From positions 15,996,085 to 16,060,084 of the forward strand of contig NC_064043.1 of NCBI RefSeq assembly GCF_932526225.1: a stretch of DNA of 64,000 nucleotides, given 5' to 3'. The stretch comes from Nematostella vectensis. Taxonomy: Eukaryota > Cnidaria > Anthozoa > Actiniaria > Edwardsiidae. The notes under the pieces were generated by a model. That model worked only from the letters and a program-made list of their open reading frames with translations, was not told the origin of the DNA and did not search any database. The position numbers and the translations under genes were made by a program. This document shows, piece after piece, positions 8,699 through 21,640 of the stretch (the stretch's first letter is position 1; each line of letters opens with the position of its first letter).

Positions 8699-10258
8699 AT
8701 GTACAGGCTTGGCATCTTGAAGCGCGATGCCACAAATATAATTGAGTTAACTAGTATGCAAGTAAACTTTTGCCCTTGTGTGATTAGCGATTTTCAGATG
8801 AAGAAACATTATAACTATAACATTAAAAAAGAAAGAATGATAACAACGGTAACATCCTTCCAAGCAGTTAAGGCAGGGCAATTCACCATCGCAGTTTTTT
8901 ATTTTTTTTATATCTTTTTTCAATCGTTTGATTGCTTTGTTATAGAGCAGAAACAGACGAGACATAATTTACAAAGGATCACCCATTTATTGTCTCTTAT
9001 CTGATTCACAAGACACGAGAAGATCAGATGAAAAAAAGATTATATAACTATAAAATTAAAACAGAACGAATGATAACAATAGTAACATCTTCTTCGTGGC
9101 GTGTGCTACCTTATAGGAAACAAAGAAGTTCCAAGTATCTGAGAAACCATCTGCGATGTTAGTTGAAGATGAAGAACAAGGACAGAAACGAAGTTAAAGA
9201 AAAACTTAAAAACATTTGAAAATCTCTTTGAATCTCAATTAGATATATTTAAAGAGTCAGACCGTGCGCACATAGGATCCAGTCACATCCCTGAAACTGG
9301 TTTTTCAACTCAATTGCTTCTTCGTGGCGTGTGTTACCTAATAGCAAACAGAGAAGTCCCAAGTATCTGAGACTGATTTCTCGACTCTCACTTGCCTCTT
9401 CGTGGCGTGTCCTACTTTATAGCAAACAGAGAAGTCCAAAATATCAAGCGGTACTAGACCGCTTGTTGACGTTTCTGGTCGGGACTGGATACTCAAGCAA
9501 GCCAAAAAAAGAAAACATGGCATGCAGTCGTGGGTGGGGGTCTCCTTAGTTTACATGGCTGTTGTCACGCATTACAACGCCCCAGCGAAAGAACGATCTA
9601 TCCATCACATTTATCTCTTTACGATCCTTTGTTTATATTACCAGTTTGTTGGGAGAACGTGGCATCTCCTCAACTAGTGAACACACTGCACCTCGAGGAC
9701 TAGTGGTTAAAGTCAAGCACTTCAATTTCCATACAGTCGCCAACAATTCTTGTGACTGTACCCCAGCAGGCAAGGTCACCCCAGGTGGTGTACTGTATAT
9801 TGGGGAACAAGGAGAATGGGTGGCCCCTGAACCCTGTCGGTTGTTCATAGAGTATTTCTTGGGCTGGGAAGTTCTTACCCTTGGTAAGTAGCTTTTCCCC
9901 TATCATTAACACATAATCTAAACATCCTATCTCGAAGATCCCAGGTACCTTCGGAAAGCTAAAATCTTCAGGCTAAAAATAATAAACATAGGCTGAGCAA
10001 ATACTCCAGTCCAAAGCCAGTGAGAAAAAAAAAGAGAACAAATCAATCGTTTGATTGCTTTGTTCACTGCAGTACCAGACCAGACATAATTTACAGATGA
10101 AGATAAAGAATGAAGATGAAAAAATGATTTTTATCATTGTAACTTAATAGATTATTTATTTTTTTCTATTATAATTATCGATGAGAGATATGCTTTAAAA
10201 AGAAATAAAAGCTCGGCAAATATAAGTTTTGTATAAAAAGGGCACCCTTTTAAGGCCA
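8699..10258 (+). repeat. Unit 9, class L' (1560 bp)
   Basis: Lacks about 145 bp: GGACTGGATACTC joins AAGCAAGCC at about 9494/9495, deleting the GCTAAGCAGG, Sm-like and ATGGGTGG segment. The linker reads GAAAACATGGCATGCAG. GTGGTTAAAGTC has lost 4 bp relative to GTGGTTAATCAAAGTC. Confidence 0.92.
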
Positions 10259-10726
10259 ATGTACAGGCTTGGCATCTTGACGCGCGATGCCACAAATATA
10301 ATTGAGTTAACTAGTATGCAAGTAAACTTTTGCCCTTGTGTGATTAGCGATTTTCAGATGAAGAAACATTATAGCTATAAGATTAAAAAAGAAAGAATGA
10401 TAACAACAGTAGCATCCTTCCAAGCAGTTAAGGCAGAGCAATTCACCATTCGCAGTTTTTCATTTTTTTATATCTTCTCTCAATCAATTGATTGTTCTGT
10501 TCAGAGCAGAAACAGACGAGACATAATTTACAAAGGATCACTCATTTATTCTCTTATCTGTATCACAAGACACGAGAAGATCAGATTAAAAAACGATTTT
10601 TCTCATTATAACTTAATAGATTATTTAATATTTCTATTATGATTATTGATGAAAGAATTGCTTTAAAAGGAAATAAAAGCTCGGCATATATAAGCCTTGT
10701 ATAAATAGGGCACCCTTTTAAGGCCA
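10259..10726 (+). repeat. Unit 10, class XS (468 bp)
   Basis: XS unit with CAATCAATTGATTGTTC and CTGTATCACAAG variants. It matches unit 15 at an offset of 4669 bp. Confidence 0.9.
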
Positions 10727-11197
10727 ATGTACAGGCTTGGCATCTTGAAGCGCGATGCCACAAATATAATTGAGTTAACTAGTATGCAAGTAAACTTTTG
10801 CCCTTGTGTGATTAGCGATTTTCAGATGAAGAAACATTATAACTATAACATTAAAAAAGAAAGAATGATAACAACGGTAACATCCTTCCAAGCAGTTAAG
10901 GCAGGGCAATTCACCATTCGCAGTTTTTTTATTTTTTTTATATCTTTTTTCAATCGTTTGATTGCTTTGTTCAGAGCAGAAAAAGACGAGACATAATTTA
11001 CAAAGGATCACCCATTTATTCTCTTATCTGTATCACAAGACACGAGAAGATCAGATGAAAACACGATTTTTCTCATTATAACTTGATAGATTATTTAATT
11101 TTTTCTATTATAATTATTGATGAAAGAATTGCTTTAAAAGGAAATAAAAGCTCGGCATATATAAGCCTTGTATAAATAGGGCACCCTTTTAAGGCCA
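10727..11197 (+). repeat. Unit 11, class XS (471 bp)
   Basis: Second XS in a row, the only XS-XS tandem in the window. Its junction reads CAGATGAAAACACGATTTTT (about 11055), a form shared with units 18 and 48. Confidence 0.9.
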
Positions 11198-12897
11198 ATG
11201 TACAGGCTTGGCATCTTGAAGCGCGAAGCCACAAATATAATTGAGTTAACTAGTATGCAAGTAAACTTTTGCCCTTGTGTGATTAGCGATTTTCAGATGA
11301 AGAAAAATTCTAACTATAACATTAAAAAAGAAAGAATGATAAGAACAGTGACCTTCTTCCAAGCAGTTAAGGCAGAGCAATTCACAATTCGCAGTTTTTC
11401 ATTTTTTTATATCTTCTCTCAATCGTTTGATTGCTTTGTTCAGAGCAGAAACAGACGAGACATAATTTACAAAGGATCACCCATTTATTGTCTCTTATCT
11501 GATTCACAAGACACGAGAAGATTAGATGAAAAAAAGATTATATAACTATAAAATTAAAACAGAACGAATGATAACAGTACCATCTTCTTCGTGGCGTGTG
11601 CTACCTTATAGGAAACAGAGAAGTCCCAAGTATCTGAGAAACCACCTGCGATGTTAGTTGAAGATAAAGAACAAGGACGGAAACGAAGTTAAAGAAAAAC
11701 TTAAAAACATTTGAAAATCCTTTTGAATCTCATTTAGATATATTTAAAGAGTCAGACCGTGCGCACATAGGATCCAGTCACATCCCTGAAACTGGTTTTT
11801 CAACTCACTTGCTTCTTCGTGGCGTGTGTTACCTAATAGCAAACAGAGAAGTCCCAAGTATCTGAGACTGATTTCTCGACTCTCACATGCCTCTTCGTGG
11901 CGTGTCCTACTTTATAGCAAACAGGGAAGTCCAAAATATCAAGCGGTACTAGACCGCTTGTTGACGTTTCTGGTCGGGACTGGATACTCCCCCGGTTAAG
12001 GCTAAGCAGGACAATCAGATTGTGATGCCGAAATTTTTTGACCCGAGGGACCACATGCCTGCAAACTCTTTTATGGCATCCAAGGCAGAGCACCAGATAA
12101 TACTAGATGGGTGGCCAGTCTTCAGCAATACCCAGTCAAGCAAGCCAAAAAAAAAATATGGCATGTAGTCGTGGGTGGGGGTCTCCTTAGTTTACATGGA
12201 TGTTGTCACGCATTACAACGCCCCAGCGAAAGAACGATCTATCCATCACATTTATCTCTTTGAGATCCTTTGTTTATATTGCCAGTTTGTTGGGAGAACG
12301 TGGCATCTCGTCAACTAGTGTACACACTGCATCTTGAGGACTAGTGGTTAATCAAAGTCAAGCACTTCAATTTCCCATACAGTCGCCAACAATTCTTGTG
12401 ACTGTACCCCAGCAGGCAAGGTCACCCCAGGTGGTGTACTGTATATTGGGGAACAAAGGGAATGGGTGGCCCCTGAACCCTGTCGGTTGTTCATAAAGTA
12501 TTTCTTGGGCTGGGAAGTTCTTACCCTTGGTAAGTAGCTTTTCCCCTATCATTAACACATAATCTAAACATCCTATCTCAAAGATCCCAGGTACCTTCGG
12601 AAAGCTAAAATCTTCAGGCTAAAAATAATAAACATAGGCTGAGCAAATACTCCAGTCCAAAGCCAGTGAGAAAAAAAAAGAGAACAAATCAATCGTTTGA
12701 TTGCTTTGTTCACTGCAGTACCAGACCAGACATAATTTTCAGATGAAGATGAAGATGAAGAAATGATTTTTATCATTGTAACTTAATAGATGTTTTATTT
12801 TTTTCTATTATAATTATAGATGAGAGATATGCTTTAAGAAGAAATAAAAGCTCGGCAAATATAAGTTTTGTATAAAAAGGGCACCCTTTTAAGGCCA
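11198..12897 (+). repeat. Unit 12, class L (1700 bp)
   Basis: Starts with the ATG variant and GCGCGAAGCC, which breaks the core hairpin. Shares AAAAATTCTAAC, CTCACATGCC and ACATGGATG with unit 19. Haplotype b linker (poly-A then TATGGC) combined with GTGTACAC and CCCCTGAACC, so it is a mosaic. Confidence 0.92.
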
Positions 12898-13368
12898 ATG
12901 TACAGGCTTGGCATCTTGACGCGCGATGCCACAAATATAATTGAGTTAACTAGTATGCAAGTAAACTTTTGCCCTTGTGTGATTAGCGATTTTCAGATGA
13001 AGAAACATTATAGCTATAAGATTAAAAAAGAAAGAATGATAACAACAGTAGCATCCTTCCAAGCAGTTAAGGCAGAGCAATTCACCATTCGCAGTTTTTC
13101 TTTTTTTTTATATCTTCTCTCAATCGTTTGATTGCTTTGTTCAGAGCAAAAACAGACGAGACATAATTTACAAAGGATCACCAATTTATTCTCTTATTTG
13201 ATTCACAAGACACGAGAAGATCAGATAAAAAAAAAGATTTTTCTCATTATAACTTAAGAGATTATTTATTTTTTTCTATTATAATTATTGATGAAAGAAT
13301 TGCTTTAAAAGGAAATAAAAGCTCGGCATATATAAGCCTTGTATAAATAGGGCACCCTTTTATGGCCA
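12898..13368 (+). repeat. Unit 13, class XS (471 bp)
   Basis: Second copy of unit 8, offset 4670 bp, including the unusual A-rich junction near 13225-13245. Confidence 0.9.
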
Positions 13369-14927
13369 ATGTACAGGCTTGGCATCTTGAAGCGCGATGC
13401 CACAAATATAATTGAGTTAACTAGTATGCAAGTAAACTTTTGCCCTTGTGTGATTAGCGATTTTCAGATGAAGAAACATTATAACTATAACATTAAAAAA
13501 GAAAGAATGATAACAACGGTAACATCCTTCCAAGCAGTTAAGGCAGGGCAATTCACCATCGCAGTTTTTTATTTTTTTTATATCTTTTTTCAATCGTTTG
13601 ATTGCTTGTTATAGAGCAGAAACAGACGAGACATAATTTACAAAGGATCACCCATTTATTGTCTCTTATCTGATTCACAAGACACGAGAAGATCAGATGA
13701 AAAAAAGATTATATAACTATAAAATTAAAACAGAACGAATGATAACAATAGTAACATCTTCTTCGTGGCGTGTGCTACCTTATAGGAAACAAAGAAGTTC
13801 CAAGTATCTGAGAAACCATCTGCGATGTTAGTTGAAGATGAAGAACAAGGACAGAAACGAAGTTAAAGAAAAACTTAAAAACATTTGAAAATCTCTTTGA
13901 ATCTCAATTAGATATATTTAAAGAGTCAGACCGTGCGCACATAGGATCCAGTCACATCCCTGAAACTGGTTTTTCAACTCAATTGCTTCTTCGTGGCGTG
14001 TGTTACCTAATAGCAAACAGAGAAGTCCCAAGTATCTGAGACTGATTTCTCGACTCTCACTTGCCTCTTCGTGGCGTGTCCTACTTTATAACAAACAAAG
14101 AAGTCCAAAATATCAAGCGGTACTAGACCGCTTGTTGACGTTTCTGGTCGGGACTGGATACTCAAGCAAGCCAAAAAAAGAAAACATGGCATGCAGTCGT
14201 GGGTGGGGGTCTCCTTAGTTTACATGGCTGTTGTCACGCATTACAACGCCCCAGCGAAAGAACGATCTATCCATCACATTTATCTCTTTACGATCCTTTG
14301 TTTATATTACCAGTTTGTTGGGAGAACGTGGCATCTCCTCAACTAGTGAACACACTGCACCTCGAGGACTAGTGGTTAAAGTCAAGCACTTCAATTTCCA
14401 TACAGTCGCCAACAATTCTTGTGACTGTACCCCAGCAAGCAAGGTCACCCCAGGTGGTGTACTGTATATTGGGGAACAAGGAGAATGGGTGGCCCCTGAA
14501 CCCTGTCGGTTGTTCATAGAGTATTTCTTGGGCTGGGAAGTTCTTACCCTTGGTAAGTAGCTTTTCCCCTATCATTAACACATAATCTAAACATCCTATC
14601 TCAAAGATCCCAGGTACCTTCGGAAAGCTAAAATCTTCAGGCTAAAAATAATAAACATAGGCTGAGCAAATACTCCAGTCCAAAGCCAGTGAGAAAAAAA
14701 AAGAGAACAAATCAATCGTTTGATTGCTTTGTTCACTGCAGTACCAGACCAGACATAATTTACAGATGAAGATAAAGAATGAAGATGAAAAAATGATTTT
14801 TATCATTGTAACTTAATAGATTATTTATTTTTTTCTATTATAATTATCGATGAGAGATATGCTTTAAAAAGAAATAAAAGCTCGGCAAATATAAGTTTTG
14901 TATAAAAAGGGCACCCTTTTAAGGCCA
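13369..14927 (+). repeat. Unit 14, class L' (1559 bp)
   Basis: Second copy of unit 9 with the same ~145 bp deletion (junction about 14163/14164). It differs by a 1-bp loss (GATTGCTTGTTATAG near 13605) and TATAACAAACAAAG in R3. Confidence 0.92.
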
Positions 14928-15395
14928 ATGTACAGGCTTGGCATCTTGACGCGCGATGCCACAAATATAATTGAGTTAACTAGTATGCAAGTAAACTTTT
15001 GCTCTTGTGTGATTAGCGATTTTCAGATGAAGAAACATTATAGCTATAAGATTAAAAAAGAAAGAATGATAACAACAGTAGCATCCTTCCAAGCAGTTAA
15101 GGCAGAGCAATTCACCATTCGCAGTTTTTCATTTTTTTATATCTTCTCTCAATCAATTGATTGTTCTGTTCAGAGCAGAAACAGACGAGACATAATTTAC
15201 AAAGGATCACTCATTTATTCTCTTATCTGTATCACAAGACACGAGAAGATCAGATTAAAAAACGATTTTTCTCATTATAACTTAATAGATTATTTAATAT
15301 TTCTATTATGATTATTGATGAAAGAATTGCTTTAAAAGGAAATAAAAGCTCGGCATATATAAGCCTTGTATAAATAGGGCACCCTTTTAAGGCCA
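14928..15395 (+). repeat. Unit 15, class XS (468 bp)
   Basis: Second copy of unit 10. Private change TTTTGCTCTTG near 14997. Confidence 0.9.
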
Positions 15396-17108
15396 ATGTA
15401 CAGGCTTGGCATCTTGAAGCGCGATGCCACAAATATAATTGAGTTAACTAGTATGCAAGTAAACTTTTGCCCTTGTGTGATTAGCGATTTTCAGATGAAG
15501 AAACATTATAACTATAACATTAAAAAAGAAAGAATGATAACAACGGTAACATCCTTCCAAGCAGTTAAGGCAGGGCAATTCACCATTCGCAGTTTTTTTA
15601 TTTTTTTTATATCTTTTTTCAATCGTTTGATTGCTTTGTTATAGAGCAGAAACAGACGAGACATAATTTACAAAGGATCACCCATTTATTGTCTCTTATC
15701 TGATTCACAAGACACGAGAAGATCAGATGAAAAAAAGATTATATAACTATAAAATTAAAACAGAACGAATGATAACAATAGTAACATCTTCTTCGTGGAG
15801 TGTGCTACCTTATAGGAAACAGAGAAGTCCCAAGTATCTGAGAAACCATCTGCGATGTTAGTTGAAGATGAAGAACAAGGACAGAAACGAAGTTAAAGAA
15901 AAACTTAAAAACATTTGAAAATCTTTTTGAATCTCAATTAGATATATTTAAAGAGTCAGACCGTGCGCACATAGGATCCAGTCACATCCCTGAAACTGGT
16001 TTTTCAACTCAATTGCTTCTTCGTGGCGTGTGTTACCTAATAGCAAACAGAGAAGTCCCAAGTATGTGAGACTGATTTCTCGACTCTCACTTGCCTCTTC
16101 GTGGCGTGTCCTACTTTATAGCAAACAGGGAAGTCCAAAATATCAAGCGGTACTAGACCGCTTGTTGACGTTTCTGGTCGGGACTGGATACTCCCCCGGT
16201 TAAGGCTAAGCAGGACAATCAGATTGTGATGCCGAAATTTTTTGACCCGAGGGACCACATGCCTGCAAACTCTTTTATGGCATCCAAGGCAGAGCACCAG
16301 ATAATACTAGATGGGTGGCCAGTCTTCAGCAATACCCAGTCAAGCAAGCCAAAAAAAAAATATGGCATGTAGTCGTGGGTGGGGGTCTCCTTAGTTTACA
16401 TGGCTGTTGTCACGTATTACAACGCCCCAGCGAAAGAACGATCTATCCATCACATTTATCTCTTTGAGATCCTTTGTTTATATTGCCAGTTTGTTGGGAG
16501 AACGTGGCATCTCATCAACTAGTGAACACACTGCATCTTGAGGACTAGTGGTTAATCAAAGTCAAGCACTTCAATTTCCCATACAGTCGCCAACAATTCT
16601 TGTGACTGTACCCCAGCAGGCAAGGTCACCCCAGGTGGTGTACTGTATATTGGGGAACAAGGAGAATGGGCGGCCCCTGAACCCTGTCGGTTGTTCATAG
16701 AGTATTTCTTGGGCTGGGAAGTTCTTACCCTTGGTAAGTAGCTTTTCCCCTATCATTAACACATAATCTAAACATCCTATCTCAAAGATCCCAGGTACAT
16801 TCGGAAAGCTAAAATCTTCAGGCTAAAAATAATAAACATAGGCTGAGCAAATACTCCAGTCCAAACCCAGTGAGAAAAAAAAGAGAACAAATCACTCGTT
16901 TGATTGCTTTGTTCACTGCAGTACCAGACCAGACATAATTTACAGATGAAGATGAAGAATGAAGATGAAGAAATGATTTTTATCATTGTAACTTAATAGA
17001 TTATTTATTTTTTTCTATTATAATTATCGATGAGAGATATGCTTTAAGAAGAAATAAAAGCTCCGCAAATATAAGTTTTGTATCAATAGGGCACCCTTTT
17101 AAGGCCTA
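15396..17108 (+). repeat. Unit 16, class L (1713 bp)
   Basis: Starts like unit 11 but continues as a full L unit, so the 4.67-kb duplication ends inside it. Haplotype b with GGCGGCCCCTGAACC. This is the variant carried by the M units, so unit 16 resembles their parent. Confidence 0.92.
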
Positions 17109-18813
17109 TTGTACAGGCTTGGCATCTTGACGCGCGATGCCACAAATATAATTGAGTTAACTAGTATGCAAGTAAACTTTTCCCCTTGTGTGATTAGCGA
17201 TTTTCAGATGAAGAAACATTATAACTATAACATTAAAAAAGAAAGAATGATAACAGTAGCATCCTTCCAATCAGTTAAGGCAGAAAAATTCACCATTCGC
17301 AGTTTTTCATTTTTTTATATCTTCTCTCAATCGTTTGATTGCTTTGTTCAGAGCAGAAACAGACGAGACATAATTTACAAAGGATCACCCATTTATTGTC
17401 TCTTATCTGATTCACAAGACACGAGAAGGTCAGATGAAAAAAAGATTATATAACTATAAAATTAAAACAGAACGAATGATAACAGTACCATCTTCTTCGT
17501 GGCGTGTGCTACCTTATAGGAAACAGAGAAGTCCCAAGTATCTGAGAAACCACCTGCGATGTTAGTTGAAGATAAAGAACAAGGACGGAAACAAAGTTAA
17601 AGAAAAACTTAAAAACATTTGAAAATCCTTTTGAATCTCATTTAGATATATTTAAAGAGTCAGACCGTGCGCACATAGGATCCAGTCACATCCCTGAAAC
17701 TGGTTTTTCAACTCACTTGCTTCTTCGTGGCGTGTGTTACCTAATAGCAAACAGAGAAGTCCCAAGTATCTGAGACTGATTTCTCGACTCTCACTTGCCT
17801 CTTCGTGGCGTGTCCTACTTTATAGCAAACAGAGAAGTCCAAAATATCAAGCGGTACTAGACCGCTTGTTGACGTTTCTGGTCGGGACTGGATACTCCCC
17901 CGGTTAAGGCTAAGCAGGACAATCAGATTGTGATGCCGAAATTTTTTGACCCGAGGGACCACATGCCTGCAAACTCTTTTATGGCATCCAAGGCAGAGCA
18001 CCAGATAATACTAGATGGGTGGCCAGTCTTCAGCAATACCCAGTCAAGCAAGCCAAAAAAAAAAATATGGCATGTAGTCGTGGGTGGGGGTCTCCTTAGT
18101 TTACATGGCTGTTGTCACGCATTACAACGCCCCAGCGAAAGAACGATCTATCCATCACATTTATCTCTTTGAGATCCTTTGTTTATATTGCCAGTTTGTT
18201 GGGAGAACGTAGCATCTCATCAACTAGTGAACACACTGCATCTCGAGGACTAGTGGTTAATCAAAGTCAAGCACTTCAATTTCCATACAGTCGCCAACAA
18301 TTCTTGTGACTGTACCCCAGCAGGCAAGGTCACCCCAGGTGGTGTACTGTATATTGGGGAACAAAGGGAATGGGTGGCCAATGAACCCTGTCGGTTGTTC
18401 ATAGAGTATTTCTTGGGCTGGGAAGTTCTTACCCTTGGTAAGTAGCTTTTCCCCTATCATTAACACATAATGTAAACATCCTATCTCAAAGATCCCAGGT
18501 ACATTCGGAAAGCTAAAATCTTCAGGCTAAAAATAATAAACATAGACTGAGCAAATACTCCAGTCCAAACCCAGTGAGAAAAAAAAAGAGAACAAATCAC
18601 TCGTTTGATTGCTTTGTTCACTGCAGTACCAGACCAGACATAATTTACAGATGAAGATGAAGAATGAAGATGAAGAAATGATTTTTATCATTGTAACTTA
18701 ATAGATTATTTATTTTTTTCTATTATAATTATCGATGAGAGATATGCTTTAAGAAGAAATAAAAGCTCCGCAAATATAAGTTTTGTATCAATAGGGCACC
18801 CTTTTAAGGCCTA
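17109..18813 (+). repeat. Unit 17, class L (1705 bp)
   Basis: Haplotype b with CATCTCGAGGAC and CCAATGAACC. GAACGTAGCATC near 18207 creates a stop in the 40-codon ORF that is open in the other copies. Its distal part matches unit 47 at an offset of 37453 bp. Confidence 0.92.
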
Positions 18814-19279
18814 TTGTACAGGCTTGGCATCTTGACGCGCGATGCCACAAATATAATTGAGTTAACTAGTATGCAAGTAAACTTTTCCCCTTGTGTGATT
18901 AGCGATTTTCAGATGGAGAAACATTATAACTATAACATTAAAAAAGAAAGAATGATAACAGTAGCATCCTTCCAAGCAGTTAAGGCAGAGCAATTCACCA
19001 TTCGCAGTTTTTCATTTTTTTATATCTTCTCTCAATCGTTTGATTGCTTTGTTCAGAGCAGAAACAGACGAGACATAATTTACAAAGGATCACCCATTTA
19101 TTCTCTTATCTGTATCACAAGACACGAGAAGATCAGATGAAAACACGATTTTTCTCATTATAACTTGATAGATTATTTAATTTTTTCTATTATAATTATT
19201 GATGAAAGAATTGCTTTAAAAGGAAATAAAAGCTCGGCATATATAAGCCTTGTATAAATAGGGCACCCTTTTAAGGCCA
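18814..19279 (+). repeat. Unit 18, class XS (466 bp)
   Basis: XS with the CAGATGAAAACACGA junction. Matches unit 48 at offset 37453. Carries CAGATGGAGAAAC, also seen in unit 25. Confidence 0.9.
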
Positions 19280-20988
19280 ATGTACAGGCTTGGCATCTTG
19301 AAGCGCGAAGCCACAAATATAATTGAGTTAACTAGTATGCAAGTAAACTTTTGCCCTTGTGTGATTAGCGATTTTCAGATGAAGAAAAATTCTAACTATA
19401 ACATTAAAAAAGAAAGAATGATAAGAACAGTGACCTCCTTCCAAGCAGTTAAGGCAGAGCAATTCACAATTCGCAGTTTTTCATTTTTTTATATCTTCTC
19501 TCAATCGTTTGATTGCTTTGTTCAGAGCAGAAACAGACGAGACATAATTTACAAAGGATCACCCATTTATTGTCTCTTATCTGATTCACAAGACACGAGA
19601 AGGTCAGATGAAAAAAAGATTATATAACTATAAAATTAAAACAGAACGAATGATAACAGTACCATCTTCTTCGTGGCGTGTGCTACCTTATAGGAAACAG
19701 AGAAGTCCCAAGTATCTGAGAAACCACCTGCGATGTTAGTTGAAGATAAAGGACAAGGACGGAAACGAAGTTAAAGAAAAACTTAAAAACATTTGAAAAT
19801 CCTTTTGAATCTCATTTAGATATATTTAAAGAGTCAGACCGTGCGCACATAGGATCCAGTCACATCCCTGAAACTGGTTTTTCAACTCACTTGCTTCTTC
19901 GTGGCGTGTGTTACCTAATAGCAAACAGAGAAGTCCCAAGTATCTGAGACTGATTTCTCGACTCTCACATGCCTCTTCGTGGCGTGTCCTACTTTATAGC
20001 AAACAGGGAAGTCCAAAATATCAAGCGGTACTAGACCGCTTGTTGACGTTTCTGGTCGGGACTGGATACTCCCCCGGTTAAGGCTAAGCAGGACAATCAG
20101 ATTGTGATGCCGAAATTTTTTGACCCGAGGGACCACATGCCTGCAAACTCTTTTATGGCATCCAAGGCAGAGCACCAGATAATACTAAATGGGTGGCCAG
20201 TCTTCAGCAATACCCAGTCAAGCAAGCCAAAAAAAAAATACGGCATGTAGTCGTGGGTGGGGGTCTCCTTAGTTTACATGGATGTTGTCACGCATTACAA
20301 CGCCCCAGCGAAAGAACGATCTATCCATCACATTTATCTCTTTGAGATCCTTTGTTTATATTGCCAGTTTGTTGGGAGAACGTGGCATCTCGTCAACTAG
20401 TGTACACACTGCATCTTGAGGACTAGTGGTTAATCAAAGTCAAGCACTTCAATTTCCCATACAGTCGCCAACAATTCTTGTGACTGTACCCCAGCAGGCA
20501 AGGTCACCCCAGGTGGTGTACTGTATATTGGGGAACAAAGGGAATGGGTGGCCAATGAACCCTGTCGGTTGTTCATAAAGTATTTCTTGGGCTGGGAAGT
20601 TCTTACCCTTGGTAAGTAGCTTTTCCCCTATCATTAACACATAATCTAAACATCCTATCTCAAAGATCCCAGGTACATTCGGAAAGCTAAAATCTTCAGG
20701 CTAAAAATAATAAACACAGGCTGAGCAAATACTCCAGTCCAAACCCAGTGAGAAAAAAAAAAAGAGAACAAATCACTCGTTTGATTGCTTTGTTCACTGC
20801 AGTACCAGACCAGACATAATTTACAGATGAAGATGAAGAATGAAGATGAAGAAATGATTTTTATCATTGTAACTTAATAAATTATTTTTTTTTTCTATTA
20901 TAATTATCGATGAGAGATATGCTTTAAGAACAAATAAAAGCTCCGCAAATATAAGTTTTGTATCAATAGGGCACCCTTTTAAGGCCTA
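19280..20988 (+). repeat. Unit 19, class L (1709 bp)
   Basis: Same start as unit 12 (GCGCGAAGCC, AAAAATTCTAAC). It is the intact counterpart of unit 49, which carries the retrotransposon. Haplotype mosaic with ACATGGATG, GTGTACAC and CCAATGAACC. Confidence 0.92.
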
Positions 20989-21640
20989 TTGTACAGGCTT
21001 GGCATCTTGACGCGCGATGCCACAAATATAATTGAGTTAACTAGTATGCAAGTAAACTTTTCCCCTTGTGTGATCAGCGATTTTCAGATGAAGAAACATT
21101 ATAACTATAACATTAAAAAAGAAAGAATGATAACAGTAGCATCCTTCCAAGCAGTTAAGGCAGAGCAATTCACCATTCGCAGTTTTTCATTTTTTCATTT
21201 TTCGGCCCCTGAACCCTGTCGGTTGTTCATAGAGTATTTCTTGGGCTGGGAAGTTCTTACCCTTGGTAAGTAGCTTTTCCCCTATCATTAACACATAATC
21301 TAAACATCCTATCTCAAAGATCCCAGGTACCTTCGGAAAGCTAAAATCTTCAGGCTAAAAATAATAAACATAGGATGAGCAAATACTCCAGTCCAAACCC
21401 AGTGAGAAAAAAAAGAGAACAAATCAATCGTTTGATTGCTTTGTTGACTGCAGTACCAGACCAGACATAATTTACAGATGAAGATGAAGAATGAAGATGA
21501 AGAAATGATTTTTATCATTGTAACTTAATAGATTATTTATTTTTTTCTATTATAATTATCGATGAGAGATATGCTTTAAGAAGAAATAAAAGCTCGGCAA
21601 ATATAAGTTTTGTATCAATAGGGCACCCTTTTAAGGCCTA
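20989..21640 (+). repeat. Unit 20, class S (652 bp)
   Basis: Standard S junction near 21190-21210. Variants CATAGGATGAGC and TTGTTGACTGC. Confidence 0.92.

Larger units (their letters stand above)
8228..15395 (+). repeat. 4.67-kb duplicated block (XS-L'-XS and flanks)
   Basis: Units 8-10 recur as units 13-15 at an offset of 4669-4670 bp, including the L' deletion and the junction A run. Copy 1 is followed by unit 11 (XS) and unit 12 (L) before copy 2 begins. Confidence 0.9.

Noticed and set aside
9562-9891. 109-codon ORF in unit 9 (also unit 14) spanning the distal segment
   Set aside because: Needs a TTG start and is open only because of a 4-bp deletion specific to L' units. In other units the frame stops much earlier.
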